Shown: piece by piece, positions 55,691 to 63,474 of the stretch
Layout of the letters: every line of letters begins with the position of its first letter
Position numbering within the stretch: position 1 is the first letter of the stretch
Origin: Rubellimicrobium arenae
Lineage (GTDB): Bacteria > Pseudomonadota > Alphaproteobacteria > Rhodobacterales > Rhodobacteraceae
Direction of reading: 5' to 3'
DNA length: 64,000 bases
NCBI RefSeq assembly: GCF_017916295.1
Contig: NZ_JAFMSS010000016.1
Span: 1 to 64,000 of the forward strand
Program-made: the position numbers and the translations under genes
The notes under the pieces: model-generated
Told to the model about the DNA's origin: nothing
Database searches by the model: none
What the model saw: the letters and a program-made list of their open reading frames with translations, nothing else

Positions 55691-56537
55691 CATCCTTAGA
55701 ACTTCATTCCGGCCGGCTGTCCCCGGTCTGGTCCTCCTTGCCCTGGCCGCCTGCGCCCCGACCGGCGAACAGGAGGTGCAGCGCGCGCTTCGCGATGTCG
55801 ACGTCATCGACCAGTCGGGCCTGAACGACGTCATGATGTCGGTTGCCTCGCCCGAAGAGGCCGTCGCCTATTTCACCCGGGTCACCCGGGAGGCCCCCGA
55901 TCGGATCGACCTGCAGCGCGGGCTGGCCAAGTCGCTCCTTCGGGCCGGCCAGACGACCGAGGGGGTTGCCGCATGGGAAGCCGTGGCCCGCCGCGCCGAC
56001 GCCACGGACGCGGACAGGGTGGATCTGGCTGGCGCCTATATCCGTACCAATGAATGGGATCGGGCGCGGGCCATGCTGGGAACCGTGCCTCCAACCTTCG
56101 AAAGCTATGAACGCTATCGCTACGAAGCGATGGTCGCCGACGCGGCCGAGGACTGGGCCCGGGCCGACAGCTACTACGAGACCGCGGCCGGGCTCACGAC
56201 CACCCCGGCGGGCGTGCTGAACAACTGGGGCTACTCCAAGCTCACCCGAGGGGACTACCTGGCGGCCGAGCGGCTCTTTACCGACGCGCTCCGGCACGAA
56301 CCGGACCTCTTCACGGCCAAGAACAACCTTGTCATGGCCCGAGGCGCACAGCGGAACTACACGCTGCCGGTGGTTCCCATGACCCAGCAGGAACGCGCCC
56401 AGCTTCTCTACACGCTCGCTCTGGCCGCCATCAAACAGAACGACCTCACCATCGGGCGCGGTCTCCTTCAGGATGCGGTCGAAACCAGTCCTGTTCATTT
56501 CGAGGAAGCATCCCGCGCCCTCGAGGCTCTGGGCTGA
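55674..56537 (+). CDS. TadD-like TPR lipoprotein 2
   Basis: The 287-residue protein has a lipobox (LALAAC, cysteine at about 26) and four or more TPR-like helix pairs (EEAVAYFTRVTREAPDR; GVAAWEAVARRADATDA; NWGYSKLTRGDYLAAERL). It probably serves the same pilus. It overlaps gene 1 by 17 bases and precedes the prepilin peptidase by 3 bases. The ATG at 55674 is chosen over a TTG at 55662. Confidence 0.85.
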   Translation: MARITDILRTSFRPAVPGLVLLALAACAPTGEQEVQRALRDVDVIDQSGLNDVMMSVASPEEAVAYFTRVTREAPDRIDLQRGLAKSLLRAGQTTEGVAAWEAVARRADATDADRVDLAGAYIRTNEWDRARAMLGTVPPTFESYERYRYEAMVADAAEDWARADSYYETAAGLTTTPAGVLNNWGYSKLTRGDYLAAERLFTDALRHEPDLFTAKNNLVMARGAQRNYTLPVVPMTQQERAQLLYTLALAAIKQNDLTIGRGLLQDAVETSPVHFEEASRALEALG

Positions 56538-56540
56538 CGG

Positions 56541-57044
56541 ATGGGAACCCCTCCCGATGTCGCGATCTGGTTCCTGCTCGGCACCACACCCGTCCTGGCC
56601 TGGGCCGCTCTTTCGGACCTGAGCCGGCTGAAGATCCCCAACCGCGCCGTCCTGATGCTGGCGGGCCTGTTCCTGATCGGCGGACTGATGCTCCTGCCCC
56701 TGCGCTCCTGGACCATCGAAGACTGGGGCACCCGCTGGCCCCAGCTGATCGTGGTCCTGCTTGTCGGCATGGCCCTCCATGGCGCAGGCCTGCTTGGGGC
56801 CGGTGACGCGAAGCTGGCCGCCGTGATCATGCCCTTCGTCGCGCCTCTGGATCTGGTCCTGTTCCTGCGCCTCTGCGCAGTGGTGTTCCTGCTCGCTTGG
56901 GGCCTTCATACCGCGGCCCGCTGGAGCCTTGGCCCGCGATTGGCCCCCGGTTGGGTCAGCTGGTCGTCGGGGCCACGCTTTCCCATGGGAATCGCCCTGG
57001 GTGGCGCCCTCATCAGCTATCTTCTGATGGCCGCGGCGGGCTGA
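56541..57044 (+). CDS. cpaA: CpaA-type prepilin peptidase (A24)
   Basis: The 167-residue inner-membrane aspartic peptidase cleaves the Flp prepilins. The two catalytic aspartates are in ALSDLSRLKIPN (residue 26) and GAGDAKLAA (about 92). It has about five membrane helices and lacks the methylase domain of PilD, as usual for Tad peptidases. Confidence 0.92.
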   Translation: MGTPPDVAIWFLLGTTPVLAWAALSDLSRLKIPNRAVLMLAGLFLIGGLMLLPLRSWTIEDWGTRWPQLIVVLLVGMALHGAGLLGAGDAKLAAVIMPFVAPLDLVLFLRLCAVVFLLAWGLHTAARWSLGPRLAPGWVSWSSGPRFPMGIALGGALISYLLMAAAG

Positions 57045-57407
57045 TGCCGCGCACCCTCCCCAATTCCGCCATACTGGACCACCATCTCTTGGTCACGATC
57101 GTCCACCAAGGTCGCTTGCCATGAACATCGCGGTCACGGCCTCGCCCGGCCCGCAGCCCGGCGCCACGTGCCTCCCGAAACGCGGCCCCCAGACCACGAC
57201 GGGCCTGCTGATCGTCCCGACCTGGGCCGTGCCGGTCAGAGAGGTGGATCCAGCATCGTCCGGTCAAGGCATCGGTCGATCAGGCCGTCCAGGTGGACGC
57301 CTCGTGGACCGCAGTTCGGCCCGGGCCGCCTATCGGCTCTGCACGCAAGCCCCTGCCCGGACGAGGAGCCAGCTGGGGTTGCAATTTCCATTCAGGCGCA
57401 ATGACCC
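57045..57407. other. Gap between the tad operon and the SnoaL-like gene; possible doubtful ORF
   Basis: The 363 bases hold no recognised gene. A frame of 96 codons (57121-57411) starts with ATG and overlaps the next gene as ATGA; its product (NIAVTASPGPQPGATCLP at the start, then Arg/Ser-rich) has no fold-like pattern and mixed codon use. It may be a remnant or chance. I see no clear terminator. Confidence 0.5.
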
Positions 57408-57947
57408 ATGACGGACAGCCCACACCCCGGAGCACGACCCGCCTTGCGCGAGCCGTTCGAACCGTCCGCCATGGCCAGGATCGTCAGCCCATCGAACCTC
57501 ATCTCCGTCCTGATCGACGCCACGAGATCCCACGGAGGCGACCGGGGGATCGTCGCCCTGTTTCATGCCGCATTCCTGGGCCGTCCCAATGCATCGGATC
57601 TGCCAGACCTCGCGGAACGGCTCCTTGCTTCGGATTACATCGCGCATTGCAGCACGCCGGTGGAGCATGTGACGGCCCAGGGGCTGATCGCGTCCTGGCG
57701 TCGGCTGGGCGCAGCCGTGCCGGACCTCGGGATCGCGGTGGCCGAAATGCTGCAGGACGGCAACCGCTGGATCGTTCGGTCGTCCTTGACAGGGACGCCC
57801 ATGGGTCGCTTCCTTGGGATCGAACCCACGGGGCGGAGCTTCTGCATCCAGGCCATCCATATTCACCGGCTTGAGGACGGCAGAATCGCCGAAAGCTGGC
57901 TTGTGGAGGATTGGTCCGGGGCGATGCGTCAACTCACGCGGGATTGA
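57408..57947 (+). CDS. SnoaL-like/ester-cyclase family protein
   Basis: The 179-residue protein has a SnoaL-type pattern: LAERLLASDYIAHCSTPVEHVTAQGLIASW and VRSSLTGTPMGRFLGIEPTGRSF, IHIHRLEDGRIAESWLVEDW. Such proteins close rings in polyketides or have no known role. No polyketide genes lie near. The first 20 residues are poorly conserved-looking, so a start at 57471 is possible. Confidence 0.78.
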   Translation: MTDSPHPGARPALREPFEPSAMARIVSPSNLISVLIDATRSHGGDRGIVALFHAAFLGRPNASDLPDLAERLLASDYIAHCSTPVEHVTAQGLIASWRRLGAAVPDLGIAVAEMLQDGNRWIVRSSLTGTPMGRFLGIEPTGRSFCIQAIHIHRLEDGRIAESWLVEDWSGAMRQLTRD

Positions 57948-58014
57948 GGGGTGTCCGGCCGGGCTCGACGCTGCGCCCTACCCCAGGCCGGGCCGCCGCG
58001 CTATCTCCGGTCGC

Positions 58015-60411
58015 ATGACCCTGCCTGCGCGCCTCGCTCCGTTCTTTGCCCGCCGGGGCTGGGCGCTGCACCGTCATCAGGCCGAGATGCTGGACCGGTC
58101 GGACGAACCGGCGCTTCTTCTCATCGCGCCCACCGGGGCGGGCAAGACGCTCTCGGGCTTCCTTCCGACCATCGCCGAGCTGGCCGAGGCTCCCCGGTCC
58201 GGCCTCCACACCCTCTATGTCTCCCCTCTCAAGGCGCTGGCGACCGACATCAAGCGCAACCTCCTCACGCCCGTTGAGGAACTGGGCCTGCCGATCCGGA
58301 TCGAGGACCGCACCGGCGACACATCGCAGGCCGCCCGCAAGCGACAACGCGTGGACCCGCCCCACATCCTGCTCACAACACCCGAAAGCCTGGCGTTGCT
58401 GCTGTCCTATGAGGACGCCCCCAAGATCTTCGAAGGCCTGTCCCGCATCGTCGTGGACGAGATTCACGCCCTGGCCGAATCCAAGCGCGGAGACCAGTTG
58501 TTCCTGAGCCTGTCCCGGCTTGAAGCCATCGCTCCCGGCCTGCGTCGCGTCGGCCTTTCGGCCACCGTGGACAACCCGCAGGAGATCGCGCAACTCCTGG
58601 CCCGCAACCCCCAGCCCTGCGCCATCCTCCACGCCGACCCGGGCGAGGAGCCGGACCTGTCCATGCTCGACGCCGGACGTGCGCCGCCCTGGGCCGGGGG
58701 CGCGGCCCTCCACGCGATCCCGGCGGTGCTGGAGGAGGTCAAGCGGCACAAGACCACGCTGATCTTCCACAACACCCGCGCGCAGGCCGAGGTGTTCTTC
58801 CACAACCTCTGGCTCCAGAACGACGACGGCCTGCCCATCGCCATCCACCACGGGTCGCTCTCGCGCGAGCAGCGGCAGGCGGTGGAGGCGGCCATGTTGC
58901 GCGGCGACCTCAAGGCCATCGTCTGCACCGGCACGCTCGACCTCGGCATCGACTGGGGCGACGTGGACCTCGTGATCCAGATGGGCGGACCGAAATACGT
59001 CAAGCGACTCGTGCAGCGGATCGGGCGCGCCAATCACCGCGCGGGCGTGCCGTCCAAGGCAATCCTGGTGCCCGCCAACCGCTTCGAGGTGCTGGAATGC
59101 ACCTGCGCCATCGCGGCCGCGCGCCTGGGCGACCTTGACGGCACCCCCCGTGGGCCGGGCCCGCTCGATGTCCTGTGTCAGCACATCCTGATCCGCGCCT
59201 GCGCCGGGCCCTTCGCGGCCGACGACCTTTACGCCGAGGTCCGCACGGTTGGGGGATATGCCAGCCTTTCCCGCGCGGCCTTTGACGACTGCCTGGAGTT
59301 CTGCGCCACGGGGGGTTACGCGCTGCGGGCCTATGACCGCTGGAAGCGGCTCATGCTGCGCGACGGGTTCTGGCAGTTGCGCGACCCGCGCGCGGCCAAG
59401 CGGATCCGCATGAACATCGGCACCATCGAGGACACGGGCAGCCTGAACGTCCGCCTCCGCTCGGGCGCGCATCTGGGCGAGATCGAGGAATACTTCGCCT
59501 CGACGCTCACTCCGGGGGACACCTTCCTGATCGGCGGTCAGGTCGTCCGTTTCGAATCCCTGCGCGAGATGACGGTCGAGGTCACGCGCCGCCGCGACGC
59601 CAACCCCCGCGTGGCGAGCTTCGGCGGCGGCAAGTTCCCGACCTCGGTCGCCCTGACCCACCGGATCCTGGATCTTCTCCAGCAGTCGGATTGGCCCGAG
59701 CTGCCCCGCCACACGGCCGAATGGCTGAACCTCCAGCGACGATTCTCCAAGCTGCCCGAGGCCGACCGCATGCTGGTCGAGACCTTCGAGGCCGAGGAGC
59801 GCTGGCACGCTGCCTTCTGGGGCTTCGCGGGCTGGAACGCGCACCAGACCCTCGGGCTGCTGCTGACCCATCGGATGGAGCAGCGCGGGCTCGATCCGCT
59901 GGGCTTCGTCGCCACCGACTACGCCCTTCTCATCACCGGCCTGCGCGAGGTCGAGGACCCGGCAAGCCTCCTCGATCCCCGCGACATCCGCGAGGGGTTC
60001 GAGACTTGGCTCCAGGGCAACGCCGTGATGAAGCGCACCTTCCGGGGCGTGGCGACCATCGCCGGCCTGATCGAGAAGAACCTGCCCGGGCAGCGCAAGA
60101 CCGGGCGGCAGGCGACATTCTCCACCGACATCCTCTACGACACGCTGGTCAAGTACGACCCCGACCACCTGCTGCTGCGGGTCACGCGCGAACAGGCGCA
60201 GCACGGCCTCGTGGACTTCGGCCGGATCGAGGAGATGCTGTCCCGCATCCAGGGCCGGGTGGACCATGTGCGGGCGAAGCGCGTGACCCCTCTGGCCGCC
60301 CCCCTTCTCCTGGAGCGTGGACGCGTTCCCGTCGCGGGGGCGGCGCGCGAACGGCTCATGGCCGAACAGGCGGCCCGGCTGCTGGAGGAGGCCGGGATCG
60401 AGGCCCTGTGA
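58015..60411 (+). CDS. Ligase-associated Lhr-type DEXH-box helicase
   Basis: The 798-residue SF2 helicase has motif I APTGAGKT (38-45), motif Ia VSPLKALATDIK, motif II DEIH (148-151), motif III SATV, and motif VI QRIGRANHR, followed by the Lhr winged-helix and large C-terminal domains (WLNLQRRFSKLPEADRMLVETFE). It matches the helicase of the bacterial lexo-ligB-lhr-pdeM DNA repair set. Only pdeM is beside it here, 47 bases downstream; the ligase and exonuclease genes are not in this window. Confidence 0.92.
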   Translation: MTLPARLAPFFARRGWALHRHQAEMLDRSDEPALLLIAPTGAGKTLSGFLPTIAELAEAPRSGLHTLYVSPLKALATDIKRNLLTPVEELGLPIRIEDRTGDTSQAARKRQRVDPPHILLTTPESLALLLSYEDAPKIFEGLSRIVVDEIHALAESKRGDQLFLSLSRLEAIAPGLRRVGLSATVDNPQEIAQLLARNPQPCAILHADPGEEPDLSMLDAGRAPPWAGGAALHAIPAVLEEVKRHKTTLIFHNTRAQAEVFFHNLWLQNDDGLPIAIHHGSLSREQRQAVEAAMLRGDLKAIVCTGTLDLGIDWGDVDLVIQMGGPKYVKRLVQRIGRANHRAGVPSKAILVPANRFEVLECTCAIAAARLGDLDGTPRGPGPLDVLCQHILIRACAGPFAADDLYAEVRTVGGYASLSRAAFDDCLEFCATGGYALRAYDRWKRLMLRDGFWQLRDPRAAKRIRMNIGTIEDTGSLNVRLRSGAHLGEIEEYFASTLTPGDTFLIGGQVVRFESLREMTVEVTRRRDANPRVASFGGGKFPTSVALTHRILDLLQQSDWPELPRHTAEWLNLQRRFSKLPEADRMLVETFEAEERWHAAFWGFAGWNAHQTLGLLLTHRMEQRGLDPLGFVATDYALLITGLREVEDPASLLDPRDIREGFETWLQGNAVMKRTFRGVATIAGLIEKNLPGQRKTGRQATFSTDILYDTLVKYDPDHLLLRVTREQAQHGLVDFGRIEEMLSRIQGRVDHVRAKRVTPLAAPLLLERGRVPVAGAARERLMAEQAARLLEEAGIEAL

Positions 60412-60458
60412 CGTCGGACCCCTTGCCGGACCCGACATGCTGGTTCAGAGAACAGGTC

Positions 60459-61148
60459 ATGAACGGCATGTCCTATTCCTTTGCGCTGAACGGCACGCAT
60501 TGCCTGGCGCTCCCCTCTGGGGCGCTGTTCGTGCCGTCCGAAAACCTGCTCTGCGTCTCCGATCTCCACATGGCCAAGTCCGAGCGGGTCGCGCGGCGGC
60601 GCGGGCTCATGCTGCCACCCTACGAGACTCGCGCCACGCTCGACCGGCTTGCGCAGGACATCGAGGCCGCCAAGCCCACCTGCGTCGTCGCGCTGGGGGA
60701 CTCCTTTGACGACCTCGCCGCAAGCGAGGCGTTGGACCCCGAGGACCGCGCGCGGCTGATCGCGCTTCAGGACGGTCGGCGCTGGGTGTGGATCGAGGGC
60801 AACCATGACGCCGGGCCGAATGACCATGGAGGCGAGGGCTGCCACAGCCTCTCGGCCGGGGGGCTCACCTTCCGGCACATCGCTGACGCGGCTTCCGAGC
60901 CGGGGGAAGTGTCGGGGCATTATCATCCGAAATACGGCCTTCCCGGCTTTGCCGAACGCCGCCGCTGCTTCGTGGTGGATGGCCGTCGTCTGATCCTTCC
61001 AGCCTATGGCACCTACACCGGCGGGCTGGACGCGCGCGAGCCTGTGCTGCGCCACCTGTTCGCCGACAAGGCCCTAGCCGTCCTGACCGGCGCCCGGGCG
61101 ATGCCCGTCCCTCTCCCGCCGGCGCGGGAACACTCCCGCCGCGCCTGA
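60459..61148 (+). CDS. pdeM: PdeM, ligase-associated metallophosphoesterase
   Basis: The 229-residue calcineurin-like phosphoesterase has VSDLHMAKS (33-41), ALGDSFDD (78-85), EGNHD and SGHYHPKYG, the metal-binding set. PdeM-type enzymes act on DNA ends. It follows the lhr gene. The C-terminal 20 residues are Pro/Arg-rich. Starts at 60459 and 60468 are both possible. Confidence 0.9.
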   Translation: MNGMSYSFALNGTHCLALPSGALFVPSENLLCVSDLHMAKSERVARRRGLMLPPYETRATLDRLAQDIEAAKPTCVVALGDSFDDLAASEALDPEDRARLIALQDGRRWVWIEGNHDAGPNDHGGEGCHSLSAGGLTFRHIADAASEPGEVSGHYHPKYGLPGFAERRRCFVVDGRRLILPAYGTYTGGLDAREPVLRHLFADKALAVLTGARAMPVPLPPAREHSRRA

Positions 61149-61235
61149 CCGGCCAAACCACCCCCTTGACAACAGGACAGGTCGGCCGGGATCAGCCGAT
61201 CCCGTCAACGCATCCAGCGATCCACGACCAAGCCC

Positions 61236-61263
61236 TTTACATAAAATAGAACTTATATAAGAT
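61236..61263 (+). promoter_or_regulatory. Promoter with palindromic operator for the ArsR gene
   Basis: TTTACA (61236-61241) and a TATAAG/TAAGAT-like -10 (61256-61263) flank a perfect 10-bp palindrome CTTATATAAG (61252-61261). The A+T-rich island in G+C-rich sequence just before an ArsR-type gene suggests autoregulation. Confidence 0.5.
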
Positions 61264-61284
61264 TGGCTGCATGGAGGGATTCCC

Positions 61285-61614
61285 ATGGCTCTGATCGACC
61301 AGACTCTCCTGGCGCTTGCAGACCCGACCCGCCGGGCCATCCTGGCGCGGCTCGCGCAGGGCGAAGCGACCGTCATGGAACTGGCCGCTCCCTTCCGGAT
61401 GACCCAGCCGGCCATCTCCCATCACTTGAAGGTCTTGGAAAAGGCCGGACTGATCGCTCGGAGCCGCGAGGGCACCCGTCGTCCCTGCCGCCTCACGCCT
61501 GTCGGACTTGCCCCCCTCGACGCCTGGCTCTCCGATCTGCGCGCCAACCTTGAACGCAGCTTCGCCCGCCTCGACGACCTTCTCGCCGAAGGCGACCCCC
61601 CCGAGGAGACCTGA
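61285..61614 (+). CDS. ArsR-family transcriptional regulator (SdpR-like)
   Basis: The 109-residue winged-helix protein has ALADPTRRAILARLAQGEATVMELAAPFRMTQPAISHHLKVLEKAGLI, the classic ArsR HTH. It lacks the CxC metal-binding motif, so it does not sense metal in the standard way. It is followed 2 bases later by an SRPBCC gene, a common pair. GGAGGGATTCCC precedes the ATG. Confidence 0.93.
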   Translation: MALIDQTLLALADPTRRAILARLAQGEATVMELAAPFRMTQPAISHHLKVLEKAGLIARSREGTRRPCRLTPVGLAPLDAWLSDLRANLERSFARLDDLLAEGDPPEET

Positions 61615-61616
61615 CC

Positions 61617-62105
61617 ATGCCCCTGAACGTCGAACGAACCTCTCCCACCACGCTTGTCGTGACCCGGCCCTTTGCCGCGCCGCTCCAGCGCGTCTGGGAT
61701 GCCCATATCCGCCCCGATCTCCTGCGGCGCTGGATGAACGGCTACGAGGGTTGGATGCTGTCGACCTGCGAGGTCGACGCCCGACCCGGCGGCGCGATCC
61801 GCTATGAGTGGAGCAATCCGGCCATGGGCGGAGGCTTCCACCTCACCGGCCATTTCGAGATCGTGGAACCGCCCGCGCAGGGCCGTGCCCGCACGGTCCA
61901 TGTGGAGGTGATGCACCTGCCCGACCCGACGCCGCCCAACACCGTCGAGACGCGCTTCGACGCCACCGAGGGCGGCACCCTCCTCACCATGACCATGCAG
62001 GTGGACGACCCGGCCTCGATGGAGGCGATGATCGCCACGGGCATGACCGACGGGATGGAATGGAGCTACGCCCAGCTCGATGCGCTGGAGGCCGAAGCGG
62101 CCTGA
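61617..62105 (+). CDS. SRPBCC (AHSA1-like) domain protein
   Basis: The 162-residue protein matches the Aha1 C-terminal-like START fold: RPFAAPLQRVWDAHIRPDLLRRWMNGYEGW, EVDARPGGAIRYEW, and MEAMIATGMTDGMEWSYAQLDALEA. It binds a small hydrophobic ligand or is a co-chaperone-like protein; no specific function known. Co-transcribed with the ArsR gene. Confidence 0.9.
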   Translation: MPLNVERTSPTTLVVTRPFAAPLQRVWDAHIRPDLLRRWMNGYEGWMLSTCEVDARPGGAIRYEWSNPAMGGGFHLTGHFEIVEPPAQGRARTVHVEVMHLPDPTPPNTVETRFDATEGGTLLTMTMQVDDPASMEAMIATGMTDGMEWSYAQLDALEAEAA

Positions 62106-62123
62106 GCGAGGGCCCGGAACGCA

Positions 62124-62150
62124 GACGGGCGAGCCAGCGGCCCGCCCGTC
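62124..62150. terminator. Hairpin between SRPBCC gene and folD
   Basis: GACGGGCG (62124-62131) and CGCCCGTC (62143-62150) form a perfect 8-bp stem with an 11-base loop between two convergent genes; likely a bidirectional terminator. Confidence 0.5.
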
Positions 62151-62172
62151 CGAAGGGTCGAGGTGGGTCCGG

Positions 62173-63066
62173 TCAGACCGTCAGGCCCTCGGGCTCGGAC
62201 AGGCCGTTCGCCCGGCAGCAGGCGGTCACGGTGTTCGCCAGAAGGCAGGCGATGGTCATGGGACCCACGCCGCCCGGCACCGGGGTGATCGCGCCCGCGA
62301 CCGCGGCGGCCGAGGCGTAGTCCACGTCGCCCACCAGCACGTCCTTGCCGTTCGGGCCCGCCGTGCGGTTGATGCCGACGTCGATCACCGTCGCGCCCGG
62401 CTTGATCCAGTCGCCCTTGACCATCTCGGGCCGGCCCACGGCGGCCACCACGATGTCGGCGCGGCGGACGACGCCCGGCAGGTCCTTGGTCTTGCTGTGC
62501 GCGATGGTCACCGTCGCGCTGTCGCCCAGCAGCAGCTGCGCCATCGGCTTGCCGACGATGTTCGACCGCCCGATCACCACGGCGTCCATCCCGGCCAGCG
62601 ACCCGTGCAGGTCGCGCAGCAGGAGAAGGCAGCCCAGCGGCGTGCAGGGCACCATCGCCTTTTGCCCCGTTCCCAGCAGCCCCACGTTCGAGATGTGGAA
62701 CCCGTCCACGTCCTTCTCGGGCGCGATGGAGTTGATCACGAGGTCGCTGTTCAGGTGCCTGGGCAGCGGCAGCTGCACAAGGATGCCGTGAACGGCCGGG
62801 TCCTCGTTCAGCTGCCGGACCAACGCCAGCAGCTCCTCCTCGGAGGTGTCGGCGGACAGCTTGTGCTCGTAGCTGTTCATGCCAGCCTCAAGGGTCTGCT
62901 TGCCCTTGGAGCGGACATAGACGGAGGACGCCGGGTCCTCGCCCACCAGCACCACGGCCAGGCCGGGGGTAATGCCGTGGTCGGCCTTGAGCCGGGCCAC
63001 ATGCTCGGCCACCCGGCCGCGGATCTTGGCCGCGAAGGCCTTGCCGTCGATCACCTGAGCCGTCAT
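62173..63066 (-). CDS. folD: FolD, methylenetetrahydrofolate dehydrogenase/cyclohydrolase
   Basis: The 297-residue bifunctional enzyme interconverts methylene-, methenyl- and 10-formyl-THF. Catalytic features include VYVRSKGK (substrate lysine) and GILVQLPLPRHL, NADP loop VIGRSNIVGKPMAQLLL and TPVPGGVGPMTIA. A second in-frame ATG at 63102 overlaps the chorismate mutase stop and encodes another MTAQ leader, giving a 12-residue longer form; the family N-terminus MTAQVIDGKAFA fits the 63066 start, which has AAGGATGGAG upstream. Confidence 0.95.
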   Translation of the reverse strand: MTAQVIDGKAFAAKIRGRVAEHVARLKADHGITPGLAVVLVGEDPASSVYVRSKGKQTLEAGMNSYEHKLSADTSEEELLALVRQLNEDPAVHGILVQLPLPRHLNSDLVINSIAPEKDVDGFHISNVGLLGTGQKAMVPCTPLGCLLLLRDLHGSLAGMDAVVIGRSNIVGKPMAQLLLGDSATVTIAHSKTKDLPGVVRRADIVVAAVGRPEMVKGDWIKPGATVIDVGINRTAGPNGKDVLVGDVDYASAAAVAGAITPVPGGVGPMTIACLLANTVTACCRANGLSEPEGLTV

Positions 63067-63098
63067 CGCTCCATCCTTCGTCGCGGTCGCCTGAGCCG

Positions 63099-63416
63099 TC
63101 ATCTCGTCTCCTCGTGTCCCCATTCGGGGCCAAGAACCCCTTCCTCGCGGGCGATCGACCAGTCGATCAGGCGCCGCCACAGCTTCTCGATCAGGTCAGG
63201 CGGCAGGCCATGGACGTCGGCCTCGCGGCGCACGTTGGCCACCACCTCCTCCACGCGCGGGGTGATCCGCGCGGGCATCTTGAGCGGTCCCTTGATCTGC
63301 GCGGCCCGGTCGATATAGGCCGTCCGCTCCGCGAAGAGCGCCACGAGCTCCCGGTCCACCCGGTCGATCTCGGCCCGGATGTCGGCCATGGTCGTGCAGT
63401 CGTTCGGTCGCTTCAT
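63099..63416 (-). CDS. Chorismate mutase (AroQ type)
   Basis: The 105-residue all-helical enzyme turns chorismate to prephenate. It has ADIRAEIDRVDRELVALFAERTAYIDRAAQIK and RVEEVVANVRREADVHGLPPDLIEKLWRRLIDWSIAREE, the AroQ pattern. It lies between fhs and folD, an order seen in other Rhodobacterales. GGAGGGACCC precedes the ATG at 63416. Confidence 0.92.
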   Translation of the reverse strand: MKRPNDCTTMADIRAEIDRVDRELVALFAERTAYIDRAAQIKGPLKMPARITPRVEEVVANVRREADVHGLPPDLIEKLWRRLIDWSIAREEGVLGPEWGHEETR

Positions 63417-63427
63417 CTTGGGTCCCT

Positions 63428-63460
63428 CCGGCTCGGGCCTCATAGGAGGTCCCGAGCCGG
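63428..63460 (-). promoter_or_regulatory. Intercistronic hairpin upstream of chorismate mutase
   Basis: A 10-bp perfect stem (CCGGCTCGGG / CCCGAGCCGG) with a 13-base loop lies between fhs and the chorismate mutase, its inner edge close to the ribosome site. On the minus strand the loop has CCTCC, complementary to the GGAGG of the following ribosome site. Confidence 0.4.
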
Positions 63461-63474
63461 AAAGGTCAACGGCC

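Noticed and set aside
59551..59565. TTTCGAATCCC resembling a tRNA T-loop
   Set aside because: It lies inside the helicase coding sequence and has no cloverleaf partners. No tRNA or rRNA was seen anywhere in the window.
57934..60438. 834-codon open frame antisense to the Lhr-type helicase
   Set aside because: The helicase motifs are on the plus strand. The antisense product has no recognisable fold.
61166..61209. TTGAC...GTCAA as an FNR-type site
   Set aside because: The two arms are far apart (over 30 bases) instead of the 4 bases of an FNR box. Only a short GGGATC/GATCCC hairpin is there.
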